A stretch of DNA of 64,000 nt from Ramlibacter tataouinensis (GCF_001580455.1 NZ_CP010951.1:4551001-4615000); one strand, 5' to 3'; counted from the first letter of the stretch, positions 42,115 to 50,187 are shown. Notes: generated by a model not told the origin, from the sequence alone. A program made the numbers and translations.

Positions 42115-44167
42115 GGGAGCGCAGGAACAGTTCCCGCTGTGCGGGCTGGTCGATGTTGCCTGCCACGGCCTCGACGAAATGCTTGAAGCTGGGCGAGCGT
42201 GCGGCTTCCCTCTGGACCAGCACCCGGGCCATCGGGCCGATGTATCTCGACAGCTGCTGTTCCACTGCGGCGATCTCTTCGGGCGTCGCGTCCAGCCGCG
42301 GGACCGAACGCCTCGCGACCGGCGTGCGCGCGGACGAGTCGCGCCTTCCGCTGGCGGGCTGGCTGACCGGGGCGCTGTGGCCGCCGGCGCTGAAGGCTTC
42401 GCGCGACTTGGGTTCCTGGATGGAGGGGGCGAGCGCCTTGCGCAGCGCCGCCGTGGTGGGCGCCAGCGCCTGCGCCTTGCGCACCAGCACCCTGGCCAGC
42501 GGGCCGATGTGGCGCGCGAGCTCGGCCTCGATCTCGTGGACCTCGCCCGGATCGAGCGACGTGCCCTTGACGGGCAGGGTCTGGGTGTAGCCGGTGGAAG
42601 GCCCTTCGCGCTGGGTGGTATGCACGCCGCGCTGTGCGGCCACCGCGTACACCTCGTGCATGCGGCCGTGCTTGTCCTCATGCTGGCCGAGGAACTGGAA
42701 CAGGCCGGCCGTGTCGTCGGTGATGCGCGAGATCACGTCGTAGTACGAGCGCGAGACCAGCACCTGGTTGCTGCGCGCGAAGTCCATCACGCGCTGCGCG
42801 ACGTTGATGCCGTCGCCGACGACGTTCACCCGGTCGTTGATGTCGGAGATCACGCGCACCGGGCCCATGTGCAGGCCGATGCGCACCGTCAGGGCTCGGC
42901 GCTGCTGCAGCAGGTCGCGCAGCAGCATGGCGGAGTTGAGCGCCTCCTCCGGGTCGCCCATGAAGCAGATCGCGGCGCCGTCGCCGGTGTCGATCGAGAT
43001 GCGGCTGTCCTCAGGCACCCCCCTGAGCGCCCTGGCCAGCATGTCGTTGAACAGTTTCCGCAGCGCCACCTGGTCGTCGACCGAGCGCTGCGAGTAGCCC
43101 ACCAGGTCCAGGAACATGATGGTGCACAGCAGGTTGCGGCGCATGGAACTCGTGCTGCCGGAGGGCACGCTGCCGGGCATCGAGGGGGCGTGGCCGGCAA
43201 CGGCTATGGCGGCCGGGTCCGGCGCGACTTCGATGTCGACCTGCGGGCGCTCCGGCTGGTCCGCGTCCTGGATGGCGGCCCTGAACGGCGACACCGCCTG
43301 CGGGCGCCGGCTCTCGTCCGGGTGCATGGCCCACTCGACCGCCAGCAGCAGCGGCGCGCCGAACACCCCGGCCTCGGCCAGGCTGGACACGGGAAGCATG
43401 CTGTCCTGCTTGACGCGGGCGGCCGATTCCATCGGCTTCTTGCCCGTCATCATCCAGTACATGACCGCGCCGATGGAATAGAGGTCGGTCCACGGCCCCT
43501 GGTTGCCTTGCGAGTGGTACTGCTCGAAGGGCGCGAAACCGGGGCTGACGATATTGGTGAGGTCCTGTTGCGCCGAGACGCGCCGCGCCGCGCCGAAATC
43601 CAGCAGCACCGGCGTGCCGTCGGCGCGCACGTAGATGTTGTCGGGCTTGATGTCCCGGTGCAGGAAGCCGTTCTTGTGGACGGCTTCCAGCCCGTCGAGC
43701 AGCGGGTGGATGACGGACAGCAGCGCATGCCGCGACAGCGGCGCGTTCTGCGGCACCCAGCGCTTGAGCGACTGCCCCGATTCGTACTCCATGACGATGT
43801 ACGCCGTTCCGTTCTCGCGGAAGTAGCGCAGCACGCGCACGATGTTGGGGTGCCGAAAGGTCGCCAGGGCGCGCGCCTCGTCGAGGAAGCGCTCCAGGCC
43901 CCAGTCGTACTGCTCCTGGTGGGCGGCGTTTCCGCCGCGCACCCGTACCGAGCTGTCGGATTCGCGCGTGACCAGGTCGCCGGGGAAGTATTCCTTGATG
44001 GCGACCGGCAGCTGCAGGTTGCTGTCGCGCGCGAGATAGGTGATGCCGAAGCCGCCGCCGCCCAGCGTCCGCTCGATCTCGTAGTCGGCCAGCCGCATGC
44101 CCGCGGGCAGGGATGCGGCGTCGCCCGGTGCGGGCGGCGCGCTGACGGGAGCGGCGTCCGCTGTCAT
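42086..44167 (-). CDS. Ser/Thr protein kinase fused to class III adenylate/guanylate cyclase
   Basis: A 693-aa cytosolic signalling protein. Residues about 28-290 are a kinase with all key residues: glycine loop LGGGGFG (35-41), Lys58, HRD at 170-172, DFG Asp190. Residues about 345-510 are a class III cyclase: metal Asp354 in FLDLVGYS, Asp396 in DTGDGAA and the transition-state pair Asn455/Arg459 in NVAQR. A linker and two copies of a helical module (about 546-583 and 636-673; shared core IGP-ARVLV) end the protein. It lies 19 bp behind the HAMP/heme gene. Neither domain is visibly broken, so both activities are plausible; the nucleotide made is unknown. Confidence 0.92.
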   Translation of the reverse strand: MTADAAPVSAPPAPGDAASLPAGMRLADYEIERTLGGGGFGITYLARDSNLQLPVAIKEYFPGDLVTRESDSSVRVRGGNAAHQEQYDWGLERFLDEARALATFRHPNIVRVLRYFRENGTAYIVMEYESGQSLKRWVPQNAPLSRHALLSVIHPLLDGLEAVHKNGFLHRDIKPDNIYVRADGTPVLLDFGAARRVSAQQDLTNIVSPGFAPFEQYHSQGNQGPWTDLYSIGAVMYWMMTGKKPMESAARVKQDSMLPVSSLAEAGVFGAPLLLAVEWAMHPDESRRPQAVSPFRAAIQDADQPERPQVDIEVAPDPAAIAVAGHAPSMPGSVPSGSTSSMRRNLLCTIMFLDLVGYSQRSVDDQVALRKLFNDMLARALRGVPEDSRISIDTGDGAAICFMGDPEEALNSAMLLRDLLQQRRALTVRIGLHMGPVRVISDINDRVNVVGDGINVAQRVMDFARSNQVLVSRSYYDVISRITDDTAGLFQFLGQHEDKHGRMHEVYAVAAQRGVHTTQREGPSTGYTQTLPVKGTSLDPGEVHEIEAELARHIGPLARVLVRKAQALAPTTAALRKALAPSIQEPKSREAFSAGGHSAPVSQPASGRRDSSARTPVARRSVPRLDATPEEIAAVEQQLSRYIGPMARVLVQREAARSPSFKHFVEAVAGNIDQPAQRELFLRSLKHSLPRRH

Positions 44168-44186
44168 CCTTGGCAGGCCCGCCGGG

Positions 44187-45059
44187 CTAGTGGTCGGCGA
44201 TCATCTGCATGGCCTTCTCCAGGCTGCGGCGCATGCGGTTGAATGAACTGCCCAGGACGGCCACTTCGTCCCTGCCCTTTTCGTTGAATTCAGGCACGCC
44301 GAAGTCACCGGTCGAGATCTTGTCCGCCGCCTCGGACATCTTGCGGATCGGGCGCACGATGAGCCAGGACAGCATGATGTTCAGCGCGATGAAGACGGCG
44401 GCGAAAACGGCGGCCAGCGAAGCCATGAACGTGGTGAATGCGCGTTCAGCCTTGGCGAGTGGCACGTCCATCGGCACGGTGACCAGTTGGGCGCCGACAA
44501 TCTCGTTGTGCTTCCAACCGAAGCCGTTGGCCTCACCATAGATCTTGATCATGGTGGGCGGGGCGGAAGAGGCGGTGCCGTGGCACTGCAGGCAGCCGGC
44601 GTTGGAGATCTGGATCGGGCGGGCGATGAACAGGCTGCGGCCGGTGGAAGACTGGCGCTCGGACACGATTTCCTTGTCGCCATAGTTGCGGAAGCGGTTC
44701 ACCACGTCCGCTTCCCAGTCGAGCGTGCGGTTGCGCGGGTTGGTGGGGTTGAGCACGGCTTCCTTGTACGAGTACTCGGGGTACTTCTTGCGCAGCGTGT
44801 TGATGGTCTCGGTGGCGGCGAAAGCAGGCACGGTTTGGGGCAGGAAGACCTCGTCGAGCTGCTTCATCAGGTGCGGGCGGATCTGGTCGACCGTGTAGGT
44901 GCGCACCGAAAGGGCCGATTCGAGCATCAGGCGGGCATCGCGCACCACCTCGTCGCGGGCGTTTTCCAGGAGCAGCTGGCGCGACACATACGCTGCCGCC
45001 GCCAGGCCGGCGGCGAAAACGACGATCAGCACCAGGTTGAATTTGAGTCGCAGTCCCAT
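44187..45059 (-). CDS. Membrane HAMP sensor with DUF3365/Tll0287-like heme domain
   Basis: A 290-aa protein. Membrane span 1 (about 6-26) is followed by a periplasmic domain with a c-type heme motif CLQCH (156-160); span 2 (about 212-235) leads into a cytosolic HAMP helix pair (RPIRKMSEAADKISTGDFG to MRRSLEKAMQ), where the protein ends. The DUF3365/Tll0287 fold is PAS-like. There is no output domain, so it must signal through a partner. ATG 45059 is chosen for the AAGGAG 9 nt upstream; a longer frame begins at 45110. The kinase-cyclase gene directly behind is the obvious partner. Confidence 0.9.
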   Translation of the reverse strand: MGLRLKFNLVLIVVFAAGLAAAAYVSRQLLLENARDEVVRDARLMLESALSVRTYTVDQIRPHLMKQLDEVFLPQTVPAFAATETINTLRKKYPEYSYKEAVLNPTNPRNRTLDWEADVVNRFRNYGDKEIVSERQSSTGRSLFIARPIQISNAGCLQCHGTASSAPPTMIKIYGEANGFGWKHNEIVGAQLVTVPMDVPLAKAERAFTTFMASLAAVFAAVFIALNIMLSWLIVRPIRKMSEAADKISTGDFGVPEFNEKGRDEVAVLGSSFNRMRRSLEKAMQMIADH

Positions 45060-45124
45060 ACCCACTCGCTCCTTACGGCCGAGTTTATACATGGGACCGG
45101 GCCGTACCAACCGATAATTCCGTG

Positions 45125-45859
45125 ATGTCTTCCGCGAAAGTGCTGTTCGGATTCCATGCTGTGGGCGTGCGGCTCAAGACCGCGCCACGCTCGATCATCG
45201 AGATCTACGCCGACCCGTCCCGCAAGGATGCGCGCATGCGCCAGTTCCTCGCCCGTGCCGCCGAAGCCGGCGTGCGGGTCATCGAGGCCGACGGCGTGCG
45301 CATCGCCAAGCTGGCCGGCAGCCACGGCCACCAGGGCGTCGCCGCCCGCGCCGAGCCGGTGGCCAGGTCGAATTCGCTGGACGACCTGCTGGATGCGCTG
45401 CAGGGGCCGGCCTTGCTGCTGGTGCTCGATGGGGTGACCGACCCGCACAACCTGGGCGCCTGCCTGCGGGTGGCCGACGGCGCCGGCGCCCATGCGGTGA
45501 TTGCGCCCAAGGACCACGCCGTGGGCGTCAATGCCACCGTCGCCAAGGTGGCCAGCGGCGCCGCCGAGACGGTGCCGTACTTCATGGTCACCAACCTCGC
45601 GCGCACGCTGGGGGAGCTGAAGGAGCGCAACATCTGGTGCGTGGGCACCAGCGACGACGCGCCGCGCACGCTCTACCAGGCCGACCTCAAGGGGCCGCTG
45701 GCCTGGGTGCTGGGGGCCGAGGGCGCCGGCATGCGCCAGCTGACGCGCAAGAACTGCGACGAACTGGTGAGCATTCCCATGCGCGGCGGGGTGGAAAGCC
45801 TCAACGTCTCGGTGGCCAGCGGCGTCTGCCTGTACGAAACGCTGAGGCAGCGCTCGTGA
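45125..45859 (+). CDS. rlmB: 23S rRNA (guanosine-2'-O)-methyltransferase RlmB
   Basis: A 244-aa SPOUT enzyme that methylates Gm2251 of 23S rRNA. The N-terminal L30e-like domain begins VLFGFHAVGVRLKT; the knot domain shows DGVTDPHNLGACLRVADGAGA, LGAEGAGMRQLTRKNCD and IPMRGGVESLNVSVASGVCLYE. A GTG at 45122 just before the ATG is an alternative start. The stop overlaps the sirtuin start (GTGA), so they are co-translated. Confidence 0.95.
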   Translation: MSSAKVLFGFHAVGVRLKTAPRSIIEIYADPSRKDARMRQFLARAAEAGVRVIEADGVRIAKLAGSHGHQGVAARAEPVARSNSLDDLLDALQGPALLLVLDGVTDPHNLGACLRVADGAGAHAVIAPKDHAVGVNATVAKVASGAAETVPYFMVTNLARTLGELKERNIWCVGTSDDAPRTLYQADLKGPLAWVLGAEGAGMRQLTRKNCDELVSIPMRGGVESLNVSVASGVCLYETLRQRS

Positions 45860-46578
45860 TCGACCAAGTGCGCCAATGGGTAGTCGATGCCCGGCGCATC
45901 GCCGTCCTCACCGGCGCCGGCATGAGCGCCGAGTCCGGCGTGCCCACCTTCCGCGACGCGCAGACCGGGCTGTGGGCCCGGTTCGATCCGCAGCAGCTGG
46001 CGACCGAGGAGGCCTTCCGCGCCAACCCGGCCCTGGTCTGGGATTGGTATGCGATGCGGCGCGCCATGATCGCCGAGGTCGCGCCGAACGTCGGCCATGT
46101 CGCACTGGCCGCCTTCGCCCAGCGGCATCCGGGGCGCCTGACCCTGATCACGCAGAACGTCGACGGCCTGCATCAGCGCGCCGGCAGCCCGGGCGTGCTG
46201 GCCCTGCACGGCAACATCATGGAGGACCGCTGGCTCGATGTGCCGCGCACCTGCTGCGGGACGCAGGCGCCGCTGCCGGGGCGCCCGCCGAAGTGCGGCG
46301 TGTGCGGCAACCTGCGCCGGCCGGCGGTGGTCTGGTTCTGCGAGATGCTGCCCGAACAGGCCTTCGAGGAGGCCGAGCGCGCCGCGCGCGAGTGCGAGCT
46401 GATGCTGGTGGTCGGCACCTCGGGCGTGGTCTACCCTGCGGCAGGATTGGCGCGCATGGCGCGCGGCCGGGTGGCCATCCTCAATCCGGAGCCGACCGAG
46501 CTCGATGACGCGGCGGATGCCGTGCTCAGCGGCACAGCCGCCACGCTGCTGCCGCAATTGCTGGAGAACTGGCCATGA
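45856..46578 (+). CDS. SIR2-family NAD-dependent protein deacylase
   Basis: A 240-aa sirtuin. Its NAD-binding GAGMSAESGVPTFRD, catalytic TQNVDGLHQRAGS and active His118 in LHGNI are seen. Zn-binding cysteines are in RTCCG and KCGVCG. Tyr65 and Arg68 (WYAMRR) fit the class III pair that accepts acidic acyl groups, as in CobB and SIRT5, so desuccinylation is plausible. The GTG start overlaps the rlmB stop. The gene is ATGA-coupled to the lipoprotein gene downstream. Confidence 0.93.
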   Translation: MIDQVRQWVVDARRIAVLTGAGMSAESGVPTFRDAQTGLWARFDPQQLATEEAFRANPALVWDWYAMRRAMIAEVAPNVGHVALAAFAQRHPGRLTLITQNVDGLHQRAGSPGVLALHGNIMEDRWLDVPRTCCGTQAPLPGRPPKCGVCGNLRRPAVVWFCEMLPEQAFEEAERAARECELMLVVGTSGVVYPAAGLARMARGRVAILNPEPTELDDAADAVLSGTAATLLPQLLENWP

Positions 46579-46907
46579 AGAGACTGATCGCGACCGCCGC
46601 CTGCACGCTGCTGCTGGCCGCCTGCACGCAGGAGCAGCAGAACAAACTGGGGCGGGACATCCAGAACTGGACCGGCACCAATGGCGTGGTCGAGGTGTAC
46701 GCCGGCGACAAGCTGGTGCGCCGCTGGATCGCGGTGGACAAGCTGAGCACCGCGCTCGGCACCGATGACAACCGCATGCGCGCCTATCGGTTCGGCTATG
46801 GCGTGCTCGATGACAACCTGAACTTCACGGTTGACCCCGGGGAGAAGAAGATGTACTTCGAGGTCGGCGAGCACGTCAACTACGTCTTTTTCGAGAACCC
46901 GCGCTGA
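46575..46907 (+). CDS. Small lipoprotein of unknown function
   Basis: A 110-aa protein with a lipoprotein signal peptide and lipobox LLAAC. The mature part (EVYAGDKLVRRWIAVDKLSTALGTDDNRMRAYRFGYG) seems a small beta-rich domain and has no recognised family. The ATG overlaps the sirtuin stop by 4 bp. It probably sits in the inner or outer membrane facing the periplasm. No function can be given. Confidence 0.8.
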   Translation: MKRLIATAACTLLLAACTQEQQNKLGRDIQNWTGTNGVVEVYAGDKLVRRWIAVDKLSTALGTDDNRMRAYRFGYGVLDDNLNFTVDPGEKKMYFEVGEHVNYVFFENPR

Positions 46908-46909
46908 GG

Positions 46910-47464
46910 ATGGCGATGAGAAGACTCCTGGGAACGCTGCTGCTCCTGCTGTCGGCCCTGCCGGTGCTCGGGGCGCCACGCGCGATCGACCGCGAGGTGC
47001 TCGTCGAGGCGGAGGTCGACGCCGTCTGGCAGGCCTGGACCACCTCGGAAGGCATCAAGACCTTCTTCGCCCCCGATGCGCGGGTGGAACTGCGCGTGGA
47101 CGGGCCGTTCGAGATCTTCATCAATCCCTACGCCCAGCCGGGGCTCAAGGGCGCGGACGGCATGCGCATCATCGGCTTCCAGAAGAACCGCATGCTGTCC
47201 TTCACCTGGAACGCGCCGCCCAGCCTGCCCGAGGCGCGGCAGCAGCGCAGCGTGGTCGTCCTGCGCTTCGAGCCCGAGGGCGACAAGCGCACACGGGTGG
47301 TGCTGCACCACACCGGCTGGGGCGAGGGCGGCGAATGGGACCAGGCTTTCGAGTACTTTTCCAAGGCCTGGCCCAGCGTGCTGGGCAACCTGCAGAAACG
47401 CTTCGCCACGGGCCCGGTCGACTGGACCGAGTGGCTGCAGCGGATGAAGGCGACGACTCGCTGA
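46910..47464 (+). CDS. Exported SRPBCC (AHSA1-like) domain protein
   Basis: A 184-aa protein with an N-terminal signal peptide (LLGTLLLLLSALPVLGAP) followed by an AHSA1/START-like domain: REVLVEAEVDAVWQAWTTSEGIKTFFAPDARVELRVDGPFEIF, then MLSFTWNAPPSLPE and the final WPSVLGNLQKRF. AHSA1-like proteins are mostly cytosolic, so an exported one is uncommon. ATG 46910 or 46916 may be the start. It lies 2 bp after the lipoprotein gene. Confidence 0.82.
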   Translation: MAMRRLLGTLLLLLSALPVLGAPRAIDREVLVEAEVDAVWQAWTTSEGIKTFFAPDARVELRVDGPFEIFINPYAQPGLKGADGMRIIGFQKNRMLSFTWNAPPSLPEARQQRSVVVLRFEPEGDKRTRVVLHHTGWGEGGEWDQAFEYFSKAWPSVLGNLQKRFATGPVDWTEWLQRMKATTR

Positions 47465-47476
47465 CAGGAGGTCACC

Positions 47477-47902
47477 ATGCATATCGACGGCGCATGCCAC
47501 TGCGGTGCCATCACCTTCAGCGCCGAAATCGACCCGGCCCGGGTGATGGTCTGTCACTGCACGGACTGCCAGGTCCTTTCGGGCGCGCCGTTCCGGGCGG
47601 TGGTGATTGCACCGATCGGCACGTTTTCGCTCAAGGGCAGCCCCAAGAGCTACATCAAGGTCGCGCAAAGCGGCAACCGGCGCGCGCAGGTGTTCTGCCC
47701 GGACTGCGGAACGCCGCTGTACGCGACCGCGCCCGAGAACCCCACCTCGGTCGTGATCCGGCTGGGGTGCGTCAGGCAACGGGCCCAGCTCAGGCCCGCC
47801 GCCCAGATCTGGCAGCACTCGGCCATGCCCTGGCTGCCGGACCTGTCTTCGGTGCCCGGATCGCCCGAGCAGCAAGCTTTCCTGCCGCCGCCCCCGCCGT
47901 GA
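47477..47902 (+). CDS. GFA-family (glutathione-dependent formaldehyde-activating-like) protein
   Basis: A 141-aa CENP-V/GFA domain protein. The zinc-binding cysteines are GACHCGAITF, MVCHCTDCQVLSGAPFR and VFCPDCGTPLY. AGGAGGT upstream supports ATG 47477. The formaldehyde role is known for one enzyme only; most family members have no known substrate. It follows the SRPBCC gene by 12 bp and ends before the convergent chromate transporter gene. Confidence 0.88.
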   Translation: MHIDGACHCGAITFSAEIDPARVMVCHCTDCQVLSGAPFRAVVIAPIGTFSLKGSPKSYIKVAQSGNRRAQVFCPDCGTPLYATAPENPTSVVIRLGCVRQRAQLRPAAQIWQHSAMPWLPDLSSVPGSPEQQAFLPPPPP

Positions 47903-47914
47903 GGGCGCCGGCGG

Positions 47915-48487
47915 TCAAAGCCAGCCCATCCAGCCGATGAGCGCCCCGGCACCCAGCAGCCAGAGCAGGTGCAGGCGCGTGCGCCAGACCAGCAGGGCGG
48001 AGACGATGGCCACGGCCCAGACCGGCCAGTCGCCAAGGTCGTAGCTGCTCCCGGTGGCCAGGATCCAGCCGGTCGCCACCAGCAGGGCGACCACGATAGG
48101 CGCCATGCCCTGCTTGAAGGCGCGGACCACCCGCAGTTCGCGGTTCTCGTGGCCCCAGCGCGCTGCCAGGTAGGCGAGCGTGGTGCTCGGGATCATGATG
48201 CCGAGCATCGTCACGGTCATGCCAAGCAGCGCGGTCGGCAGCCCGCCCGCGTTCAGGCCCACGTTCCAGCCGAGCAGGGCGATGAACAGCACGTTGGGCC
48301 CCGGGGCGGCCTGGGCGATCGCGATCGACGCGCTGAACTGCGGGTCGGTGAGCCAAGCGCGTTCGTCCACCAGGTAGCGGTGCATGTCCGGCGCGGTGGT
48401 GATGGCGCCGCCGACCGCCAGCAGCGACAGCGTCAGGTAGTGAACGAACAGCGACAGCCAGTCGGCGGCGCCCAGGGTGATGCTCAT
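47915..48487 (-). CDS. Chromate transporter, C-terminal half protein (ChrA domain)
   Basis: A 190-aa single CHR domain with about six membrane segments. It has FVHYLTLSLLAVGGAITTAPDMHRYLVDERAWLTD and the PGP signature in IAQAAPGPNVLFIALLGW. Short-chain CHR proteins are made as pairs that act as heterodimers to export chromate or a related ion. ATG 48487 is chosen because GGAGG lies 7 nt upstream; the SD comes from the neighbouring repeat. The start codon overlaps the stop of the repeat-encoded small ORF (ATGA). Confidence 0.88.
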   Translation of the reverse strand: MSITLGAADWLSLFVHYLTLSLLAVGGAITTAPDMHRYLVDERAWLTDPQFSASIAIAQAAPGPNVLFIALLGWNVGLNAGGLPTALLGMTVTMLGIMIPSTTLAYLAARWGHENRELRVVRAFKQGMAPIVVALLVATGWILATGSSYDLGDWPVWAVAIVSALLVWRTRLHLLWLLGAGALIGWMGWL

Positions 48488-48675
48488 TGGCAAACCTCCG
48501 CCCTGCGGGCTGCGGTGCTATGAGCCTTCGGAGCGGCCGGGCGGAGCATCCGATAACCTCCGCCCTTGCGGGCTGCGGTGCTATGGGCCTTCGGAGCGGC
48601 CGGGCGGAGCATTCGATAACCTCCGCCCTTGCGGGCTGCGGTGCTATGAGCCTTCGGAGCGGCCGGGCGGCTCAT
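48484..48675 (-). CDS. Repeat-encoded small ORF linking the two chrA halves
   Basis: A 63-aa frame made of three copies of a repeat peptide (each with PAAPKAHSTAAR). It starts with an ATG overlapping the upstream chrA stop (ATGA) and ends in a TGA overlapping the downstream chrA start (ATGA). Each repeat unit ends with GGAGG followed about 7 nt later by ATG on this strand, so each can start translation anew. There is no evidence for a stable product; the ORF may serve to pass ribosomes to the second chrA gene. Confidence 0.45.
   Translation of the reverse strand: MSRPAAPKAHSTAARKGGGYRMLRPAAPKAHSTAARKGGGYRMLRPAAPKAHSTAARRAEVCQ
48495..48671. repeat. Three tandem copies of a 63-bp repeat
   Basis: Unit 1 is 48495-48556 (62 bp), unit 2 is 48557-48619 (63 bp) and unit 3 is 48620-48671 (partial). 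Each unit begins CCTCCGCCC, contains GGTGCTATGAGCCTTCGGAG (GGG in place of GAG in unit 2) and ends GGCGGAGCAT-CGATAA in the full copies. Each unit's ends (CTCCGCCC and GGGCGGAG) are inverted repeats. Unit 1 lacks one T in CCCTTGCGG, which changes the reading frame of the ORF through it. Confidence 0.9.
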
Positions 48676-49286
48676 GCCATCCCTCCCAGGCGACGCCAGG
48701 TGAGCACGCAGGCCAGGCCGCCCAGCCCGAGCAGCACGTAGGCCAGCGGCCAGCGCAGCAGGGCGACGCCAGCGAAGGTGGCGATGGCGAAAGTGGCCAC
48801 CAGCGGCTTGCCCAGTGGATGCTTGCGCAGCGCGGTCACCAGCTTCAGGCCGGTGGCCGTGATGAGTCCGGCGGCCACCGCGCCCATGCCGCGCAGAGCC
48901 CCGGCCACATTCGGATTGCCGGCGAACTGCGCGTACACCAGCGCCAGGGCCAGCACCACTAGCAGCGGCACCACCAGCATGCCGGCCAGGCCGACCAACG
49001 CCCCGCGCAGGCCGAAGTAGCGGCCGCCGATCATCAGGGCAAGGTTCACCACGTTGGGGCCGGGCATGATCTGCGCCACGGCCCATTCCTCCACGAATTC
49101 CTCGCGCGTCATCCAGCGCTTTTTTTCCACCAGCTCGCGCTGCACCACCGCCAGCACGCCGCCGAATCCTTGCAGGGCCAGCAGGGTGAAAGAGACGAAC
49201 AGGTCGGTAAGGGATTCGGGCCGCGCTCGCGGCAATACTTCAGGCGCTGCGGGCCGCGCCTCGGGCATGGAACTCATTCGGGTCAT
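48672..49286 (-). CDS. Chromate transporter, N-terminal half protein (ChrA domain)
   Basis: A 204-aa single CHR domain with about six membrane spans. Typical parts are LFVSFTLLALQGFGGVLAVVQRELVEKKRWMTREEFVEEWAVAQIMPGPNVVNLAL and the following hydrophobic segments. It is the first of a short-chain CHR pair. Start codons at 49286, 49277 and 49268 are all in frame; none has a good SD. It begins 7 nt after the EamA transporter stop, so it is part of the same operon. Chromate transport is the known family role; the real substrate is not proven. Confidence 0.88.
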   Translation of the reverse strand: MTRMSSMPEARPAAPEVLPRARPESLTDLFVSFTLLALQGFGGVLAVVQRELVEKKRWMTREEFVEEWAVAQIMPGPNVVNLALMIGGRYFGLRGALVGLAGMLVVPLLVVLALALVYAQFAGNPNVAGALRGMGAVAAGLITATGLKLVTALRKHPLGKPLVATFAIATFAGVALLRWPLAYVLLGLGGLACVLTWRRLGGMA

Positions 49287-49293
49287 TATGCGG

Positions 49294-50187
49294 TCAGGTC
49301 ATTGACCGAGTGGGCCGTGTGGCCAGCCACAGGCCGGCGGCGATCAGCCCCAGGGCCGCCAGCGTCGCCGCGTGCAGCGGCTCGCCAAGCAGCAGCCAGC
49401 CGAGCAGGGCCGCCGTCACCGGATTGAGCGCCAGGAACACCGTGACCCGGGTCGGCGACTCGTGCTTGAGCGCATACAGCCACCAGAAGTAGCCCACGCC
49501 GCTGGAGACGCCGACGAACACGATGGCCGCCCAGGCCGCGCCGCTGAATCCGCCGATGCGGCCGGTCCAGTCCTCTGCACCGGCGAACACGGCGAGGAAC
49601 AGCACCGAGATCATCATGGCGAACGCCGACACGGGCACCGTCGGGTAGCGTTGCAGGTAGGGCCGGTAAAGCACCGTGCAGGCGGCGCCGAGCAAGGCCG
49701 AGGCCGCCACCGCCGCTTCGCCCCACCAGCCGCCGGTATGGACTCCCCCGAGTTTGGGACTCAGGGTCAGGGCGACGCCTGCCAGTGACAGCGCCACGCC
49801 GGCGCTCAGGCTGGCGGTCGGGCGTTCGCGGCCCAGGGCGGCCGACATCAGCATGGTCAGCAAAGGGAACAGGCTGAAGATCAGCGCCGCCTGCGCCGCG
49901 CCGATGCGTTGCAGCGCGTAGTTGAGCAGGGCGATGAGCACGGCGAACTGCACGAGGCCCAGGCCCGCCATCGCGAGCAGGTCGGCGCCGCGGCTGCGCA
50001 CCGGCATGGCCTGCCGCGCTTCGCCGGCGTGACGCAGGGCGAATGGCAGCAGGCAGGCGAAGCCGACCGCGTAGCGCAGCATGGCCAGCGTGAGCGGCGG
50101 CACTTCGGCGACGGCGAAGCGCGAGGCCACGATGCCGGCCCCGACCAGAATGCTCGCGCCGGCGGCGGCCAGGAGTGCGAGGTTTAT
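49294..50187 (-). CDS. EamA/DMT-family membrane transporter, possible AUA start
   Basis: A 297-aa protein with ten predicted membrane segments in two EamA repeats (NLALLAAAGASILVGAGIVASRFAV; LNPVTAALLGWLLLGEPL). Homology runs up to about 50187, where the in-frame codon is ATA. There is no ATG, GTG or TTG near the expected start. The ATA overlaps the MarR-GNAT stop as ATAA, with GGGAG 9 nt upstream. A CTG at 50202 is another candidate. The family exports metabolites or amino acids; the substrate is unknown. Confidence 0.8.
   Translation of the reverse strand: MNLALLAAAGASILVGAGIVASRFAVAEVPPLTLAMLRYAVGFACLLPFALRHAGEARQAMPVRSRGADLLAMAGLGLVQFAVLIALLNYALQRIGAAQAALIFSLFPLLTMLMSAALGRERPTASLSAGVALSLAGVALTLSPKLGGVHTGGWWGEAAVAASALLGAACTVLYRPYLQRYPTVPVSAFAMMISVLFLAVFAGAEDWTGRIGGFSGAAWAAIVFVGVSSGVGYFWWLYALKHESPTRVTVFLALNPVTAALLGWLLLGEPLHAATLAALGLIAAGLWLATRPTRSMT

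Noticed and set aside
42050..44242. 730-codon plus-strand frame opposite the kinase-cyclase gene
   Set aside because: Antisense shadow; the kinase and cyclase motifs on the minus strand are decisive.
43800..45059. Idea that the sensor and kinase-cyclase are one gene split by a frameshift
   Set aside because: Each has its own start, the sensor's HAMP ends in a normal stop, and the kinase begins with its own N-terminal linker after 19 bp.
48495..48671. CRISPR-like array
   Set aside because: The three repeats are directly joined 62-63-bp units without variable spacers, and no cas genes are present.
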